Below, piece by piece: positions 32,157-42,432 of a DNA stretch of 64,000 nucleotides. Made by a program: the position numbers and the translations under genes. Position 1 is the stretch's first letter. Every line of letters starts with the position of its first letter. The notes under the pieces were generated by a model. The model worked only from the letters and a program-made list of their open reading frames with translations. It searched no databases and was not told the origin of the DNA. The DNA is from Nitzschia sp. DOCU1 (Eukaryota > Bacillariophyta > Bacillariophyceae > Bacillariales > Bacillariaceae), in NCBI GenBank assembly GCA_951394045.1, contig OX595986.1, positions 992,001-1,056,000 of the forward strand, read 5' to 3'.

Positions 32157-32336
32157 TGCGTGAGGTAGCTAGGCCTAACACTATGGGAGAGGAGAGTTGT
32201 GTTCGTGTTCCTTCGTCTCTCCTTGGTCAATAGGTTTCATGTGTTGTCGCAAGATTTGTGGTTGCTTTGATGACATGCTGAGTATGATAAAATCCAAAAG
32301 ATCTTTCGGTCGTCTTTTGAACATCGCGGCGGTCAC

Positions 32337-32344
32337 TGACGTCA
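32337..32344. promoter_or_regulatory. CRE-like palindrome TGACGTCA
   Basis: Full palindrome upstream of the OsmC-like gene. Role inferred from bZIP sites. Confidence 0.35.
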
Positions 32345-32493
32345 CCCTGAAAATGACTAATCGGAACATATTTCATGGTCAATGGTGTGTCGGAGGCAAT
32401 TTTTGACGACGACCGACTCCTCGATCCTCAAACGAATGTCATACAATAGAGCTATTGCAATTTATGACCGACTGCTAGATTGACTTCTGGAAG

Positions 32494-32560
32494 CAAGGCA
32501 ATTCAGATTCTTGGTATCAGCATGGACGAGGCGACTACCAAGTATCGTCATTCTGCCATG
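32494..32560 (-). promoter_or_regulatory. Candidate SECIS element of MsrB
   Basis: Read on the minus strand, 69 nt after the MsrB stop. Helix I pairs CATGGCA with TGCCTTG (one mismatch). An internal loop follows, then the SECIS quartet ATGAC on the 5' side and TGAA on the 3' side. Helix II is GATACTTGGTA against TACCAAGAATC, 11 positions with one mismatch. The apical loop is 19 nt (GTCGCC ... ATGCTGA). It lacks the usual AA but has CC pairs, which replace AA in some known SECIS elements. Position, quartet and helix II length fit a eukaryotic SECIS. Confidence 0.7.
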
Positions 32561-32628
32561 GTCTCGGTGACAATATAGCTGTCCGATCAACAGCAGCTCC
32601 TACTCCTGCCGGGCAAGTCCGCGGGACA

Positions 32629-33204
32629 TTACCTAGGAATCAACACTGATTTCAAATGTGATCGATCTGGGACTTCAAATGGCACTCGAGCTTCATGGGT
32701 AATGGTCTTTGGAAGTTCCTCATCGTCGGCGCAATAGACGACGCAGATGCTGTTGATTCATTGGCGTTGCCCAGTAGCTCCAGGAGCGCTCCTAGTGGCA
32801 AAGGCATGCCCCAAATGACTTCCACAATTGGAACAACAGACTTCATTAAACGATCTCACCGACACGTGCGGTTTGTCCTCGCCACTCCAATAGCATTGAC
32901 TGTAGGCGTCCCAACCGTCATCCTGGAATTTCGAGGCGGCAGAATATAGAGGGAAGCGACACCCTCGACACTGAAAGTGGCCTGTTTTGGGAAAGAACTT
33001 GCAATATTTGCCTTGGCCATAGTCTTCCGTGCCACCTTCTCGTAGAACGTGATACTCCAAATCTGTGAGTCGTTGCCTCCATTGTTCGTTTGTGAGTTGA
33101 AACGGATACTCGTCGGCCACTCGTTTCTCGTCGCCCACATCGTCGTGTTCGTCATCACCCAGCAACAGAGCCAAGCCGATCGCTTCCCCACTGATATCTT
33201 CCAT
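32629..33204 (-). CDS. MSRB: Methionine sulfoxide reductase B, probable selenoprotein
   Basis: Reduces methionine-R-sulfoxide in proteins. 191 aa from ATG 33204, counting TGA at 32760-32758 as selenocysteine 149. The MsrB fold is clear: [10 protein letters not shown], zinc pairs Cys79/Cys82 (CRGC) and Cys124/Cys127 (CSNC), SHLGHAF, then GQRQ-TGA-INS. In the family this place reads G-x-R-[YF]-[CU]-x-N, so TGA sits exactly at the catalytic Cys/Sec. The frame continues 42 codons to TAA at 32631-32629. Ending at TGA would remove the active site. A SECIS-like hairpin follows. The frame is open upstream of ATG 33204 without another ATG; no targeting signal seen. Confidence 0.87.
32758..32760 (-). 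other. In-frame TGA, predicted selenocysteine codon of MsrB
   Basis: TGA at residue 149, aligned with the catalytic Cys or Sec of MsrB (motif R-Q-U-I-N-S). Confidence 0.82.
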
Positions 33205-33416
33205 TGTTATTCTGGGGTATGAAATAATGTGAACGTTCGTAATGCCATTCCCGACCACTGTCCAGTGCAGAAAATGACGGCGAAAAGGTTTCCTCTTGCA
33301 AAAGATGCTCGAGCGACAACCGAAAGTCACGTAGTCTGGTGACAGACGGACGCACAGGAAACTGGCGAAATGGATTTGGAGGACTCCAAATCCAGGGTCA
33401 TTGAATCCATCGAGTC

Positions 33417-35345
33417 ATGGAAATGAGACTTCTTCATTCTCGTTCGTTCGACGCGACGATGAGATGCGAAGCGATCTACTACATCACCTCCATTACGTTT
33501 ATCTCACCACTGCTGGCATCCACTTCATCCATTAGTAGAGAGTCGCTAACGTACAAGGTCCAAGAAGCTTCCACAGCAATGAAGGCGGCTCAATTATCTC
33601 CAATGGCGCAACTCAGGATGCAACATCAGCAGCAACAAGTGGCAAACGCCAAACGACAAGCGTCATCACCCAATCGCAAGTCGGCGTCTCCTTCTCCCGC
33701 TCGAACAGCCACCACACACCTTCCCGACTTTTTGGGGAAACCTGAAGCTTTCTTGCCGCCCATTCTAGTGGCTCTGACTTGCGCCAAAGTCTTGTTGATG
33801 CCCACCTACCGATCGACAGACTTTGACGTTCATCGGAACTGGTTGGCCATTACGCACAAGTTGCCTCTCAGGGAATGGTACTTTGACAATGTCAATGGAA
33901 CCACAGTTCACACATTGGATTATCCACCCGCCTTTGCGTTTTTTGAATGGATTCTGTCCAACAATCCACTCACAGCAGGCTTATTTGCAGACGATAATGA
34001 TCGCTGTCTCGATTTGTTGCCTGACTTTGATAATACTCCATCACTCAAGTGCGTCGTCTTTCAACGAACGACCGTGATTGTGAGCGATATCATTTTGTGG
34101 ATGGGGGCCTGGCTGGCATGTAGCGCCTTTCATTATGGTCGACCGATTCATCATACCAGTCTTTGTTTCCTTTTGATTGTCCTCAATCCAGGACTCTTGT
34201 GGTTAGATCACATTCATTTTCAATACAATGGCATGTTGCTGGGCATTCTATTGGCATCTCTGGGATGTTTGATGGAAGGATGCAATGTTCATCCATCTCG
34301 GTGGGCCTATGATCTATGGCACTTGGCAGGGGCAGCCCTGTATGCACTCCTGTTGAATTTGAAGCATCTCTACTTGCCTCTGGCACCCGTCTACTTTTGC
34401 TACTTGTTGACAAAGTACTGTTTTCTGGAAGGCCGTATATTTATGTTTTCGAGGTTTCTCGCCTTGGCGATTGTCACGGCTGGGTCATTAATTCTTCCTT
34501 GGATTCCCTTTGTACTCCAAGAACACCCTGACGATCAGCTACGGCAAATTGTGGCGCGGCTTTTCCCCTTTGGGCGAGGATTGGTCCATGACTACTGGGC
34601 CGCCAATGTATGGGCCTTTTTCTGTTTGGCCGACAAGTTAGTACGCTTTGTGGTGGTGCGGGTACCTGGAATCATGCCGATCCAACGGCTACCCGAACCG
34701 ACTCCTTTGGTGTGTGCAGCGTGCCTGCTGGTATCCATTCTACCGGCGCTGGTGGTGATTTCCCGACGGCGGTCCAAGACCAAGCTACTTCATACCGTCG
34801 TGTACACGTCCTTTTGTTCGTTCATGCTGGCCTATCATGTACATGAAAAAGCTATTTTGACGGCTCTCATTCCATTGACTCTATTGGTGGAGCATGGAGG
34901 AGATGGCGATCATGGCGCCTTGCACAACTTTTTATTTTGGCAAGCCTCGCTGTGGGGCTTGTTGGGTCTTTTTCCGCTCTTGTTTCGCCCCATGGAACTG
35001 ATCTTTAAAGTGGCTTCCTATTTTTCGTATTTGGAATTGTCGTCGTACTTGATGCGAACGCCATCCAAAGCGATATTGCAACGACAGGCAATGTCTGCGG
35101 CCATGGTGGGGATTGTCATTGGAGTTTTGGAATTGTTGCCGATTCATGAAAAGTGGGAATTCTTGCCTCTACTCATTACATCCATAGTGTGCGCAAATGG
35201 ACTGATTGGGTGCTGGGCCATGTCATTATTTTTGTTGATGCATCATGACAGGGGTAGAACGACAGCGGCAACTAGAACTACAGGGGGCGTCGCGGTGTCG
35301 ACGGGTGCTGGTCGAGTTCCTATCGCAGCAGTCCCGTCCAAGTGA
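33417..35345 (+). CDS. ALG8: ALG8-type dolichyl-phosphate-glucose alpha-1,3-glucosyltransferase
   Basis: ER membrane enzyme adding the second glucose to the lipid-linked oligosaccharide for N-glycosylation. 642 aa, single exon, ATG 33417. The ALG6/ALG8 luminal loop is clear: YRSTDFDVHRNWLAITHKLP, REWYFDN, TLDYPPAFAFFEW (about residues 123-180), then NPGLLWLDHIHFQYNGMLLG (about 258-278). VHRNWLAIT and the spacing favour ALG8 over ALG6. About a dozen hydrophobic helices follow. The first 100 residues are Gln/Ser-rich and extend beyond the family's usual start, so translation may begin at a later Met (e.g. MKAAQLSP). It is divergent from MsrB. Confidence 0.9.
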   Translation: MEMRLLHSRSFDATMRCEAIYYITSITFISPLLASTSSISRESLTYKVQEASTAMKAAQLSPMAQLRMQHQQQQVANAKRQASSPNRKSASPSPARTATTHLPDFLGKPEAFLPPILVALTCAKVLLMPTYRSTDFDVHRNWLAITHKLPLREWYFDNVNGTTVHTLDYPPAFAFFEWILSNNPLTAGLFADDNDRCLDLLPDFDNTPSLKCVVFQRTTVIVSDIILWMGAWLACSAFHYGRPIHHTSLCFLLIVLNPGLLWLDHIHFQYNGMLLGILLASLGCLMEGCNVHPSRWAYDLWHLAGAALYALLLNLKHLYLPLAPVYFCYLLTKYCFLEGRIFMFSRFLALAIVTAGSLILPWIPFVLQEHPDDQLRQIVARLFPFGRGLVHDYWAANVWAFFCLADKLVRFVVVRVPGIMPIQRLPEPTPLVCAACLLVSILPALVVISRRRSKTKLLHTVVYTSFCSFMLAYHVHEKAILTALIPLTLLVEHGGDGDHGALHNFLFWQASLWGLLGLFPLLFRPMELIFKVASYFSYLELSSYLMRTPSKAILQRQAMSAAMVGIVIGVLELLPIHEKWEFLPLLITSIVCANGLIGCWAMSLFLLMHHDRGRTTAATRTTGGVAVSTGAGRVPIAAVPSK

Positions 35346-35466
35346 TGAGATAGTTATAGAGGTGTATGGGGATGAAAGTTGCTGCGTGGACAGTGTTGTA
35401 CCTATAAGTTAGATATTAAATTTCCAAAATGCAACCTTTCTGATTCCCTCTTGCGTTCACATTCTA

Positions 35467-38003
35467 TTATACCTGGCCAACCTTACTCATGATCTCGTTC
35501 AAAGTCTTGGAAGGGTTCATGGCCTTGCGAGCCTTTTCCGGGTCAAACAAGTAGTATCCGCCCAAATCGACAGGGTCTCCTTGGCATTTCTTGAACTCCT
35601 CAATAATTGCAGGACGCGCCTCCGACAAGGCTTGGAACATGGACTTGTAGGCAGGATCCTCTTGAGACAAAAAGTCGGCCCAATACAACGTGACGTAAAA
35701 GTTGGTGGCGCGGTTGTCGATTTGGTTCACCACACGGGAAGGTGATCTTCGATTCATCAAAATACGACCCACCGCCTTGTTCAAACATTCGCCCAAAAGA
35801 GTGGCCTTGGCGTTGTTTTTGGTTTGTCCCATCTGCTCAAATGCCACAGCCAAGGCCAAATATTCTCCCAAACTATCCCATCGCAAGTGACCTTCCTTCA
35901 CGAATTGCTGGACGTGCTTGGGAGCAGAACCGCCGGCACCAGTCTCGTACAGACCACCACCAGCCAAAAGAGGAACAATGGATAACATCTTGGCCGAAGT
36001 ACCGAGCTCCAAAATGGGGAAAAGATCCGTCAAATAATCACGAAGGACATTTCCCGTCACTGAAATAGTGTCCTTTCCAGCCGTCGCACGTTCCATCGAC
36101 ACACGAATTGCGTCGACGGGCTTCATAATGGCAATGTCCAAGCCCGACAAGTCATGTTCACCCAAATACGTGTTTACTTTTTCAATCAACGAGCGGTCGT
36201 GGGCTCGGTTTTTGTCCAGCCAAAAGATGACTCGGTTTCCCGTGGCTCGTCCACGAGAGACGGCCAAGCGGACCCAATCTCGAATGGGCTCATCCTTGGT
36301 TTGGCACATTCTCCAAATATCTCCTTGTTCGACCCGGTGCTCGAAGTAGACCTCTCCAGTGTTCTTGTCCGTCACAGTGACAGTACCTTCCGCTTGTAGT
36401 TCAAAAGTCTTATCGTGGCTTCCGTATTCTTCTGCCTTTCGAGCCATGAGACCTACGTTGGCAACATTTCCCATAGTGGCGACATCAAACTAGCAACGAA
36501 CATGTGAGCGCATTGCACTGGGCACCAAATGTCTTGGGAGCATTTACAACTTCAGATACGTACCTGTCCATGAGTCTTGACATAGTTGATGCATTCTTGG
36601 TAAATGGTGGCATAGCATCGATCAGGAATGACGCATTTGCAGTCTTCCATTTCATCGAGCTTGTTCCACATCTTTCCGGAATCACGGATTACGACAGGCA
36701 TTGAAGCATCAATAATAATATCGTTGGGGGCGTGCAAATTGGTGATTCCCTTGGAGGAGTCGACCATGGCCAACCAGGGACGATCCTCATAACAGGCATC
36801 AAAATCAGCAATGATTTGTTCGGCAACGTCGGCCTCGAGTTTGGTGCGGCAGACTTCAAAAATGGAGGCCAGTCCATTGTTGGGGTTGGCACCAATTTCC
36901 TTGAGCTTGGCTCCATGCTTATTGAAGGCATCTTTGAAGAAGACCTTGATGCAATGTCCAAACATGATTGGATCCGAAACCTTCATCATGGTTGCCTTGA
37001 GATGCAAGCTAAACAAAGTTTCCGTTTCCTTGGCATCGTCAATTTCTTCTTCATAAAAGTCTTGAAGTTGACGAACACTCAAATAGGAAGCATCGATAAC
37101 CTCTCCCGCTTCCAAAGGAGTACCAGCCTTCAATACCATGGGCTTTCCTCCCTTTGGGGTAAATTCAATGACGACATCGGTCGCTTCCTTCATGATGGCC
37201 GACTGCTCTGATCCATAAAAATCACCGCTCTTCATAGTGGCCACATGGGTACGACTAGCTCGAGACCACAATCCCATACGATGAGGGTTCTTTTGCGCAT
37301 ATGCCTTGACGGGAGGAGCCACACGACGATCGGAATTTCCTTCACGCAACACTGGGTTTACCGCACTCCCCATGACCGACGCATACCTGGCTTGGATTTC
37401 TCGGTCCGCGTCGTCTTTGGGCTCTCGAGGATACAAGGGTACATCATATCCTTTGGCACGCAATTCAGCAATACAATCTTCCAACTGATTCAAAGGAGCC
37501 GAAATGTTGGGAAGCTTGATAATGTTGGCGTCTGGCGTCTTTGCTAGTTCTCCTAGATATTTCAGGTTATCAGGGACGCGTTGATCTTCTTTGAGCTTTT
37601 CAGGAAACAGAGCCAAGACACGGCAAGCTACACTAATATCGCAAGGAACCAAGTCAATGCCAGACATTGCTCCAATCTTGATGACAAAGAACAATAGTCA
37701 TTCAGTAAGTATTTACAATACCATCGGCAAAAGAACAATGACTCAAATATAATTTCATCGACTAACCTTTGCAACGGCTGGGTAAAGACTGTACGTAGCC
37801 AAAGCTGGAGCTTCATCGGTCTCGGTATAAATGATAGTCCCCAGGGCTCCGGGTACGGGCGTGTGTTTATGGTTTGATGTAGGTGGAGGAGGAACACTGA
37901 CGGTCGACATCCAAAGTGGTTGACGGGCGTAAACGGCGGCAAACCGACAGCTGGGGCCGGCCCGCCTGGAAAGAGCCGCAACAGCAACTCGAGAGATGAT
38001 CAT
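35467..38003 (-). CDS. IDH: Monomeric-type NADP isocitrate dehydrogenase with mitochondrial presequence
   Basis: Oxidative decarboxylation of isocitrate to 2-oxoglutarate. 790 aa from exons 38003-37767, 37676-36564 and 36489-35467, all phase 0 (donors GTTAGT and GTACGT, acceptors AAG and TAG). This is the bacterial 'monomeric' IDH family, unrelated in sequence to the usual 45-kDa eukaryotic enzyme: [31 protein letters not shown] with the isocitrate-binding Ser, and [19 protein letters not shown]. The first 50 residues are Arg/Ala-rich ([16 protein letters not shown]), like a mitochondrial presequence. A family member is known in diatoms; cofactor preference should not be assumed from the name. 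Confidence 0.93.
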
Positions 38004-38666
38004 TGGAACGAAAAGATATTCAATTAACAGATGAGAGATTGAGTCGGTCAAGAGACACAACACGATCAGCAGGGGATGCGGTCGTTGGGAATCTTGGAAT
38101 TGTGAAAATAAAAGCCAAGTGACAATGATGGCCCGTCGTCATGGAACAAGGGTTCTCAATGTTTCTTCGCCGATGGGTGATGGGCGGTCGTAAAAGATTC
38201 GGCCGTCTGGCTGGCTCGTTCAATGGGTTATGTGCTTTAAATAGAATGTCACAGTTGCGGCTGACGAAGGCTAATTTTCTAACACGCGATCCACCCTTCG
38301 TTGGATCTTTGAGATGAGTCGAGTCGCTTTGGTCAATAATCTGACTGATCGGAATCAGTCACTGCTTTTATACTGTGCGGGCCCCGGGTTCAATGGCACT
38401 GTGCTTCCGAAACAAAACAAGAAGATGGTCTCGTTGTGCAACTTCGTCACTTTGCCACGTCTGTTGTCAACAGAATTGTGTTGTTTGCTTTCGATCTCAA
38501 CAAATGCGTAACATAATGAGGCAAGGCGCTAAAGGTTGAATTGAATCAGTCCACAATTAAAAGGAAGTGGAGGAAACGGAGACGTTTGAATAATTTCGGG
38601 CAACACTGACAGCCCTGCTTTGGAACAGAAAGGATTGTGCTCTGAACGGCTCGTTCTGATAGAAAA
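38004..38666. other. Divergent intergenic region
   Basis: 663 bp between the IDH and RING genes. Short frames only; nothing recognisable. Confidence 0.5.
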
Positions 38667-39742
38667 ATGCAGCAACTAATCTCGGCTTTCATTACTTTCT
38701 TTTCCGGCGTCGCCGTCATTATCGCGGTCGTTCTGATCGTCTACCTCTCCGCCTACTGTGTGGACCGGTTTGTGTGTCTAAACTCTGCGGCAATCTTGAC
38801 GGCGGAGGAAATAGAGGAGAGACGGAATGCTACTGGGGTGACGATACAATCGGGGCTGGCGGGGTTGTTGTCCGATGAGAGAACGTCGGTATTTCGGGCC
38901 TTTTTTGAGAAGCGATCTTTTCCATATTACAAAGAAGCAGAAGAAGTTACGGTGCCAGATATAGACAACGCTGACGAAAATGATGATTTGGAGGCCCAAA
39001 GACCGAAGGAAGCTGCGAAGGACCAACTGGCGGACGAGGACAAGGGAACACCTGCCAATAGTAGCGAAACGCCATCACCTGAAGAAGCGAAGGCTGCTGT
39101 GCCCTCGGGTCAGTCTGGTGCTACATGCGAAGACGATGTCGATGCGCCTACCTGTAGTATCTGCCTCTGCGAATATGGTAAGAAATGTTTGTGATTTGGC
39201 TGGGGCCAACTTCGAGTCCATTGGTTACCTTGGTAGATGGTTCGAATCATGTTCTCACCAATAGCTGCTAATCCTTTCGTAAATTCACAGATAACGGCGA
39301 CAAGGTAATTTTAGGCAACAGCTGTTCCCACATGTTCCACTTTGATTGTTGCATGCAATGGGCTGAGAAGGGAAATGAACACTGCCCCTATTGCCGAGAA
39401 GTGATGATTACGGCGAAGGACTTTCTGGACACGGCCGTCGAGGTGATAGGGCAGGAAAGAGTGACCAAACTGAAAAAGATAAATGAAATGGCTGCAGCGC
39501 GAGTGGCAGAATTGGCAGCAGCGGGGGAGAGAACGATCCGAAGCCCCGTCCCGCCAGTTGGACGAGCGCCAACTCAAACATCTCAAGGCCGCAACCTTGC
39601 TCCGGCCCGGACGGATGCACCAGCAGCTACCCCGACAGAGGCAGAAGAAGCATCAGCGGATACCACTTCAATTTCCTCGTCCCCGGTTGCTGTCCTCCCC
39701 AACATCTCAGACCGACAGTGTCCCGGACAGCACAACAAGTAG
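38667..39742 (+). CDS. Membrane-anchored RING-H2 finger protein (putative E3 ligase)
   Basis: 320 aa from exons 38667-39177 and 39291-39742; the 113 bp intron (GTAAGA donor, CACAG acceptor) splits the RING in its first loop. One hydrophobic helix (about residues 6-32) anchors the protein. An acidic linker follows. The RING-H2 finger starts at CSIC (163-166), continues C-S-H-M-F-H-F-D-C and ends CPYC. The C-terminal third is Ala/Ser/Pro-rich. RING-H2 proteins of this layout act as ubiquitin E3 ligases at endomembranes; target unknown. Confidence 0.88.
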
Positions 39743-40053
39743 TGGCGGAAACGAATGACATTGAGACAGATGAGCTAACAACGGCTGTAGGTTGGAAGCG
39801 TCCGCGGAAATAACGAAGAAGGGAAAACAGATCTCTCCCTTGCTGCTGAGCCGGTCTATTTCTTGTAGTACAGAATTTTGGAATTACATAAAATAATATT
39901 AAATGAATTTTTGTGTTAACGTCATGATGATTCAAAAGATTCGTATTATCGAAACTTCGGTTATCATCGATTACTGTACTCTCAACTCAATGCGGGCCTT
40001 TTCCCACGTGACACCGTCCTCTCATGTTCCACTCATCCCTGGCGCCCTTTCAG
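39743..40053. other. Convergent intergenic region
   Basis: 311 bp between the RING and phosphatase stops; no gene seen. Confidence 0.5.
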
Positions 40054-41835
40054 TTATTGTTCTTTCATGTTCGCTTCTTCCGCATCACCATCCACTGTAC
40101 TCGCATCTTCATCTGTGGAATTATCAGTTTCCTTAATGGTATCACGAACGATGCCTTGCAAATTCCGGCTCGAACCACCCGACATGTAGCCCGACAAGTC
40201 AGCTGACGCCAAAGCCATGCTTCCTGTCGAGCCACGAGAAAAGGACCCCTGTCCAGGATATTGATTACCAGCTTCCCAGTCGGGGTTGCCTTGCGAGTCA
40301 TGATAATTCTGGGTCATAAGTTGCAAGTTAATACTGGAACGTCGATTCTGAGCAAAGGTGTATTTTTGATTTTGCTCGTCCAGATCGGCTTCCTCCTCTT
40401 CTTCGCTCGATTCAAAGTCATCCCACTCTTCTTCATCTGAATCATCTGGGTTCTGAGTCACCAATCCGAGCCTCATCCGCTTGGCGATTTCGGTAGTCGA
40501 AAGCGTCGCCAAACTGACGCTATCACGACGATGAACGTACTGATTCTTGTACGCCGGGCTTCGATTAATGACTTGCAACTTTTCACCGTCCACCAAGATG
40601 CATCCTGCCAAGGCTTGTGAACCTTGGTTGTGATCTTTGGACGTGGAAAATACGGTAAAGACCCTTGCTCCCTTGCTGACGGCGACACCTTCTGCGTGGG
40701 CCTCATGCGCCCGCATAATGTACGAGAATCCTTGTTGTTGCAAAAAGTCCGTAACGGCCTTGTTGCCGAAGCAAATGGCTCCACCGCCCCGCAAGGATTC
40801 TCCATAACCAGTTTCAGGATCGACAGACGTTTGTTCTTGTTCTTCCGACGCCGGGTCACTCCAAATACAGTCACTGGCAACTTGCTGATACGCGTCCTCT
40901 TCATGTTCATAGGGAGGATTGATACCGGCCACTTTTGGGACATTTAAAATGTCTTGAATGCGCGTCGTATTCTTGGTCACTGGTCGAGGAATGCCTCCAT
41001 GCACACAAAAGATATCTTGGTCGACAACTCCACACAAGGGAAGGCGATCAAAGACTTGATTGCACGCCTCCCAGATACGGTATCCAATATCATCTCCAAA
41101 TCTAGAACGACATTGCCAGATAAAACTACGTTCTCCGTAATGTTCTTCCCATCCATTGACATCACGAGTTTCATGATTACCTCGCAACAAGTATACCTTG
41201 TTGGGCAATTGAAGTTTCATAGCCAAGAGATAGGCCGTCACTTCCAAGCATGACATGCCTCGATCGACATAGTCTCCTAGAAACAAAAAGCTTCCAGCTG
41301 TCAAGCTCATTCCGAGCCTCCAAATGTTGTCACTGAAGAAATGCAAGTCTTCGAGGTTGCCGTGAATGTCTCCAAAGATATACGCTGGACTTTGCAAGTA
41401 GACAACCCGGGGTTCTCTCTCCAGGACGTGTCTGACCTTTTGACACAACTTGAATAGATCTTTAGCGAACTGATCACTGTTCAAATAGTCTAAATGAGAA
41501 GAAGGAGACTGGAACATGTCCATGATGCGAATCGCCAGGGGGTGATTGGTGTAGTCATTGTCCGTACTAGGTAAGGCCGCCATGACTTGTTGAGTGCAAA
41601 TACTGGCATTGCGGCCCATGCGTTCTCGAGTGGGTTTTAATAGGGGCCGCTCGTTCCGTTGCCCCTTGGCAGGTTCCACCTGGTGGATAATCTGGGCGTG
41701 GGGGCTCATTTGGCGCCGTTTAATGGCGGTGCCGCGAGAGGCTTGTACGGCGGACTCGAGCTGATTTGTGAGAGACTGAATCTGATACTGCAAACGAGCA
41801 ATCTCTTCATCTTTATCTTTCTCCATTTCCGACAT
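40054..41835 (-). CDS. PPP-family Ser/Thr protein phosphatase, divergent
   Basis: 593 aa, single exon, from ATG 41835 (MSEMEKDK). A coiled-coil-like N-terminus (about 1-40) precedes the catalytic domain (about 95-430). The metal ligands are present: GDIHGN, GDYVDRG, RGNHE and HGGIPRP, and the WSDP segment. The region after RGNHE has an insertion relative to PP1 ([17 protein letters not shown]), and another insertion lies between HGGIP and WSDP, so it is not a plain PP1, PP2A or PP2B. The last 130 residues are acidic and Ser/Gln-rich. A regulatory role for the tail is inference. Confidence 0.88.
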   Translation of the reverse strand: MSEMEKDKDEEIARLQYQIQSLTNQLESAVQASRGTAIKRRQMSPHAQIIHQVEPAKGQRNERPLLKPTRERMGRNASICTQQVMAALPSTDNDYTNHPLAIRIMDMFQSPSSHLDYLNSDQFAKDLFKLCQKVRHVLEREPRVVYLQSPAYIFGDIHGNLEDLHFFSDNIWRLGMSLTAGSFLFLGDYVDRGMSCLEVTAYLLAMKLQLPNKVYLLRGNHETRDVNGWEEHYGERSFIWQCRSRFGDDIGYRIWEACNQVFDRLPLCGVVDQDIFCVHGGIPRPVTKNTTRIQDILNVPKVAGINPPYEHEEDAYQQVASDCIWSDPASEEQEQTSVDPETGYGESLRGGGAICFGNKAVTDFLQQQGFSYIMRAHEAHAEGVAVSKGARVFTVFSTSKDHNQGSQALAGCILVDGEKLQVINRSPAYKNQYVHRRDSVSLATLSTTEIAKRMRLGLVTQNPDDSDEEEWDDFESSEEEEEADLDEQNQKYTFAQNRRSSINLQLMTQNYHDSQGNPDWEAGNQYPGQGSFSRGSTGSMALASADLSGYMSGGSSRNLQGIVRDTIKETDNSTDEDASTVDGDAEEANMKEQ

Positions 41836-42432
41836 GGTGAAATTCAATGGAAAGAAAAGCAATTAATAACCAGTCCAATAATCGGCCCAACGAATTATCT
41901 GGCGAAACTTTAGGAGCCAGTGACAAGCAAAATGTCCCACCAAATCTTTCACTACAGCGCAACAGAACTTCCGACTTCGCTATGCCGACCAGATTAACCG
42001 CGGTATCAACGCTACCCTCCAATATACTATTCGCAAGAGACTTGTGCAGCTATCACGTTGTGATGTGACAAGTGCGAGGGATGACTTTGTGGTGTCGATG
42101 GATCACCAAGATCTACGACCACTATCACTTGACACTTGACAAGCGAGCGGCTGGCACCACATGACCACAAAACGCCACAAAGGTAGAAAAACGAACGACA
42201 CGTGGTCTGCGCGCAAGACCGGCCGACAGTCATCACTCACATCACGAATTTTGAACTTTTTTTAGCCTTTTCACTCTTTTGATGACAAACAACGCAACAA
42301 AATCTGACCACCCCGAATAGAAATAAATGAGTCAGACAAGTCAACTAGCATGAAAACTTCGTTCCAGTCTGTCTGCCACACCATTTCTCGTTCTTGCATT
42401 TGAATCAATCGAATCAAATCAAATCGTCCAGG
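41836..42432. other. Divergent intergenic region
   Basis: 597 bp between the phosphatase and polymerase genes. No gene or repeat seen. Confidence 0.5.

Larger units (their letters stand above)
32157..32628. other. Intergenic region holding the MsrB 3' UTR and OsmC promoter
   Basis: Contains the SECIS-like hairpin at 32494-32560 and a TGACGTCA palindrome at 32337-32344, 181 bp upstream of the OsmC ATG. Confidence 0.6.

Noticed and set aside
32464..32494. Possible hairpins further 3' of MsrB (GTCATA ... TATGAC near 32430-32465)
   Set aside because: They form stems but lack the SECIS quartet; 32494-32560 fits better.
32758..33204. MsrB ending at TGA as a 148-residue protein
   Set aside because: It would stop directly before the catalytic residue, while family-like INS and a further open frame follow.
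39205..39260. GGTTCGAATC, resembling a tRNA T-arm
   Set aside because: It lies in the RING gene intron and no acceptor, D or anticodon arms can be built around it.
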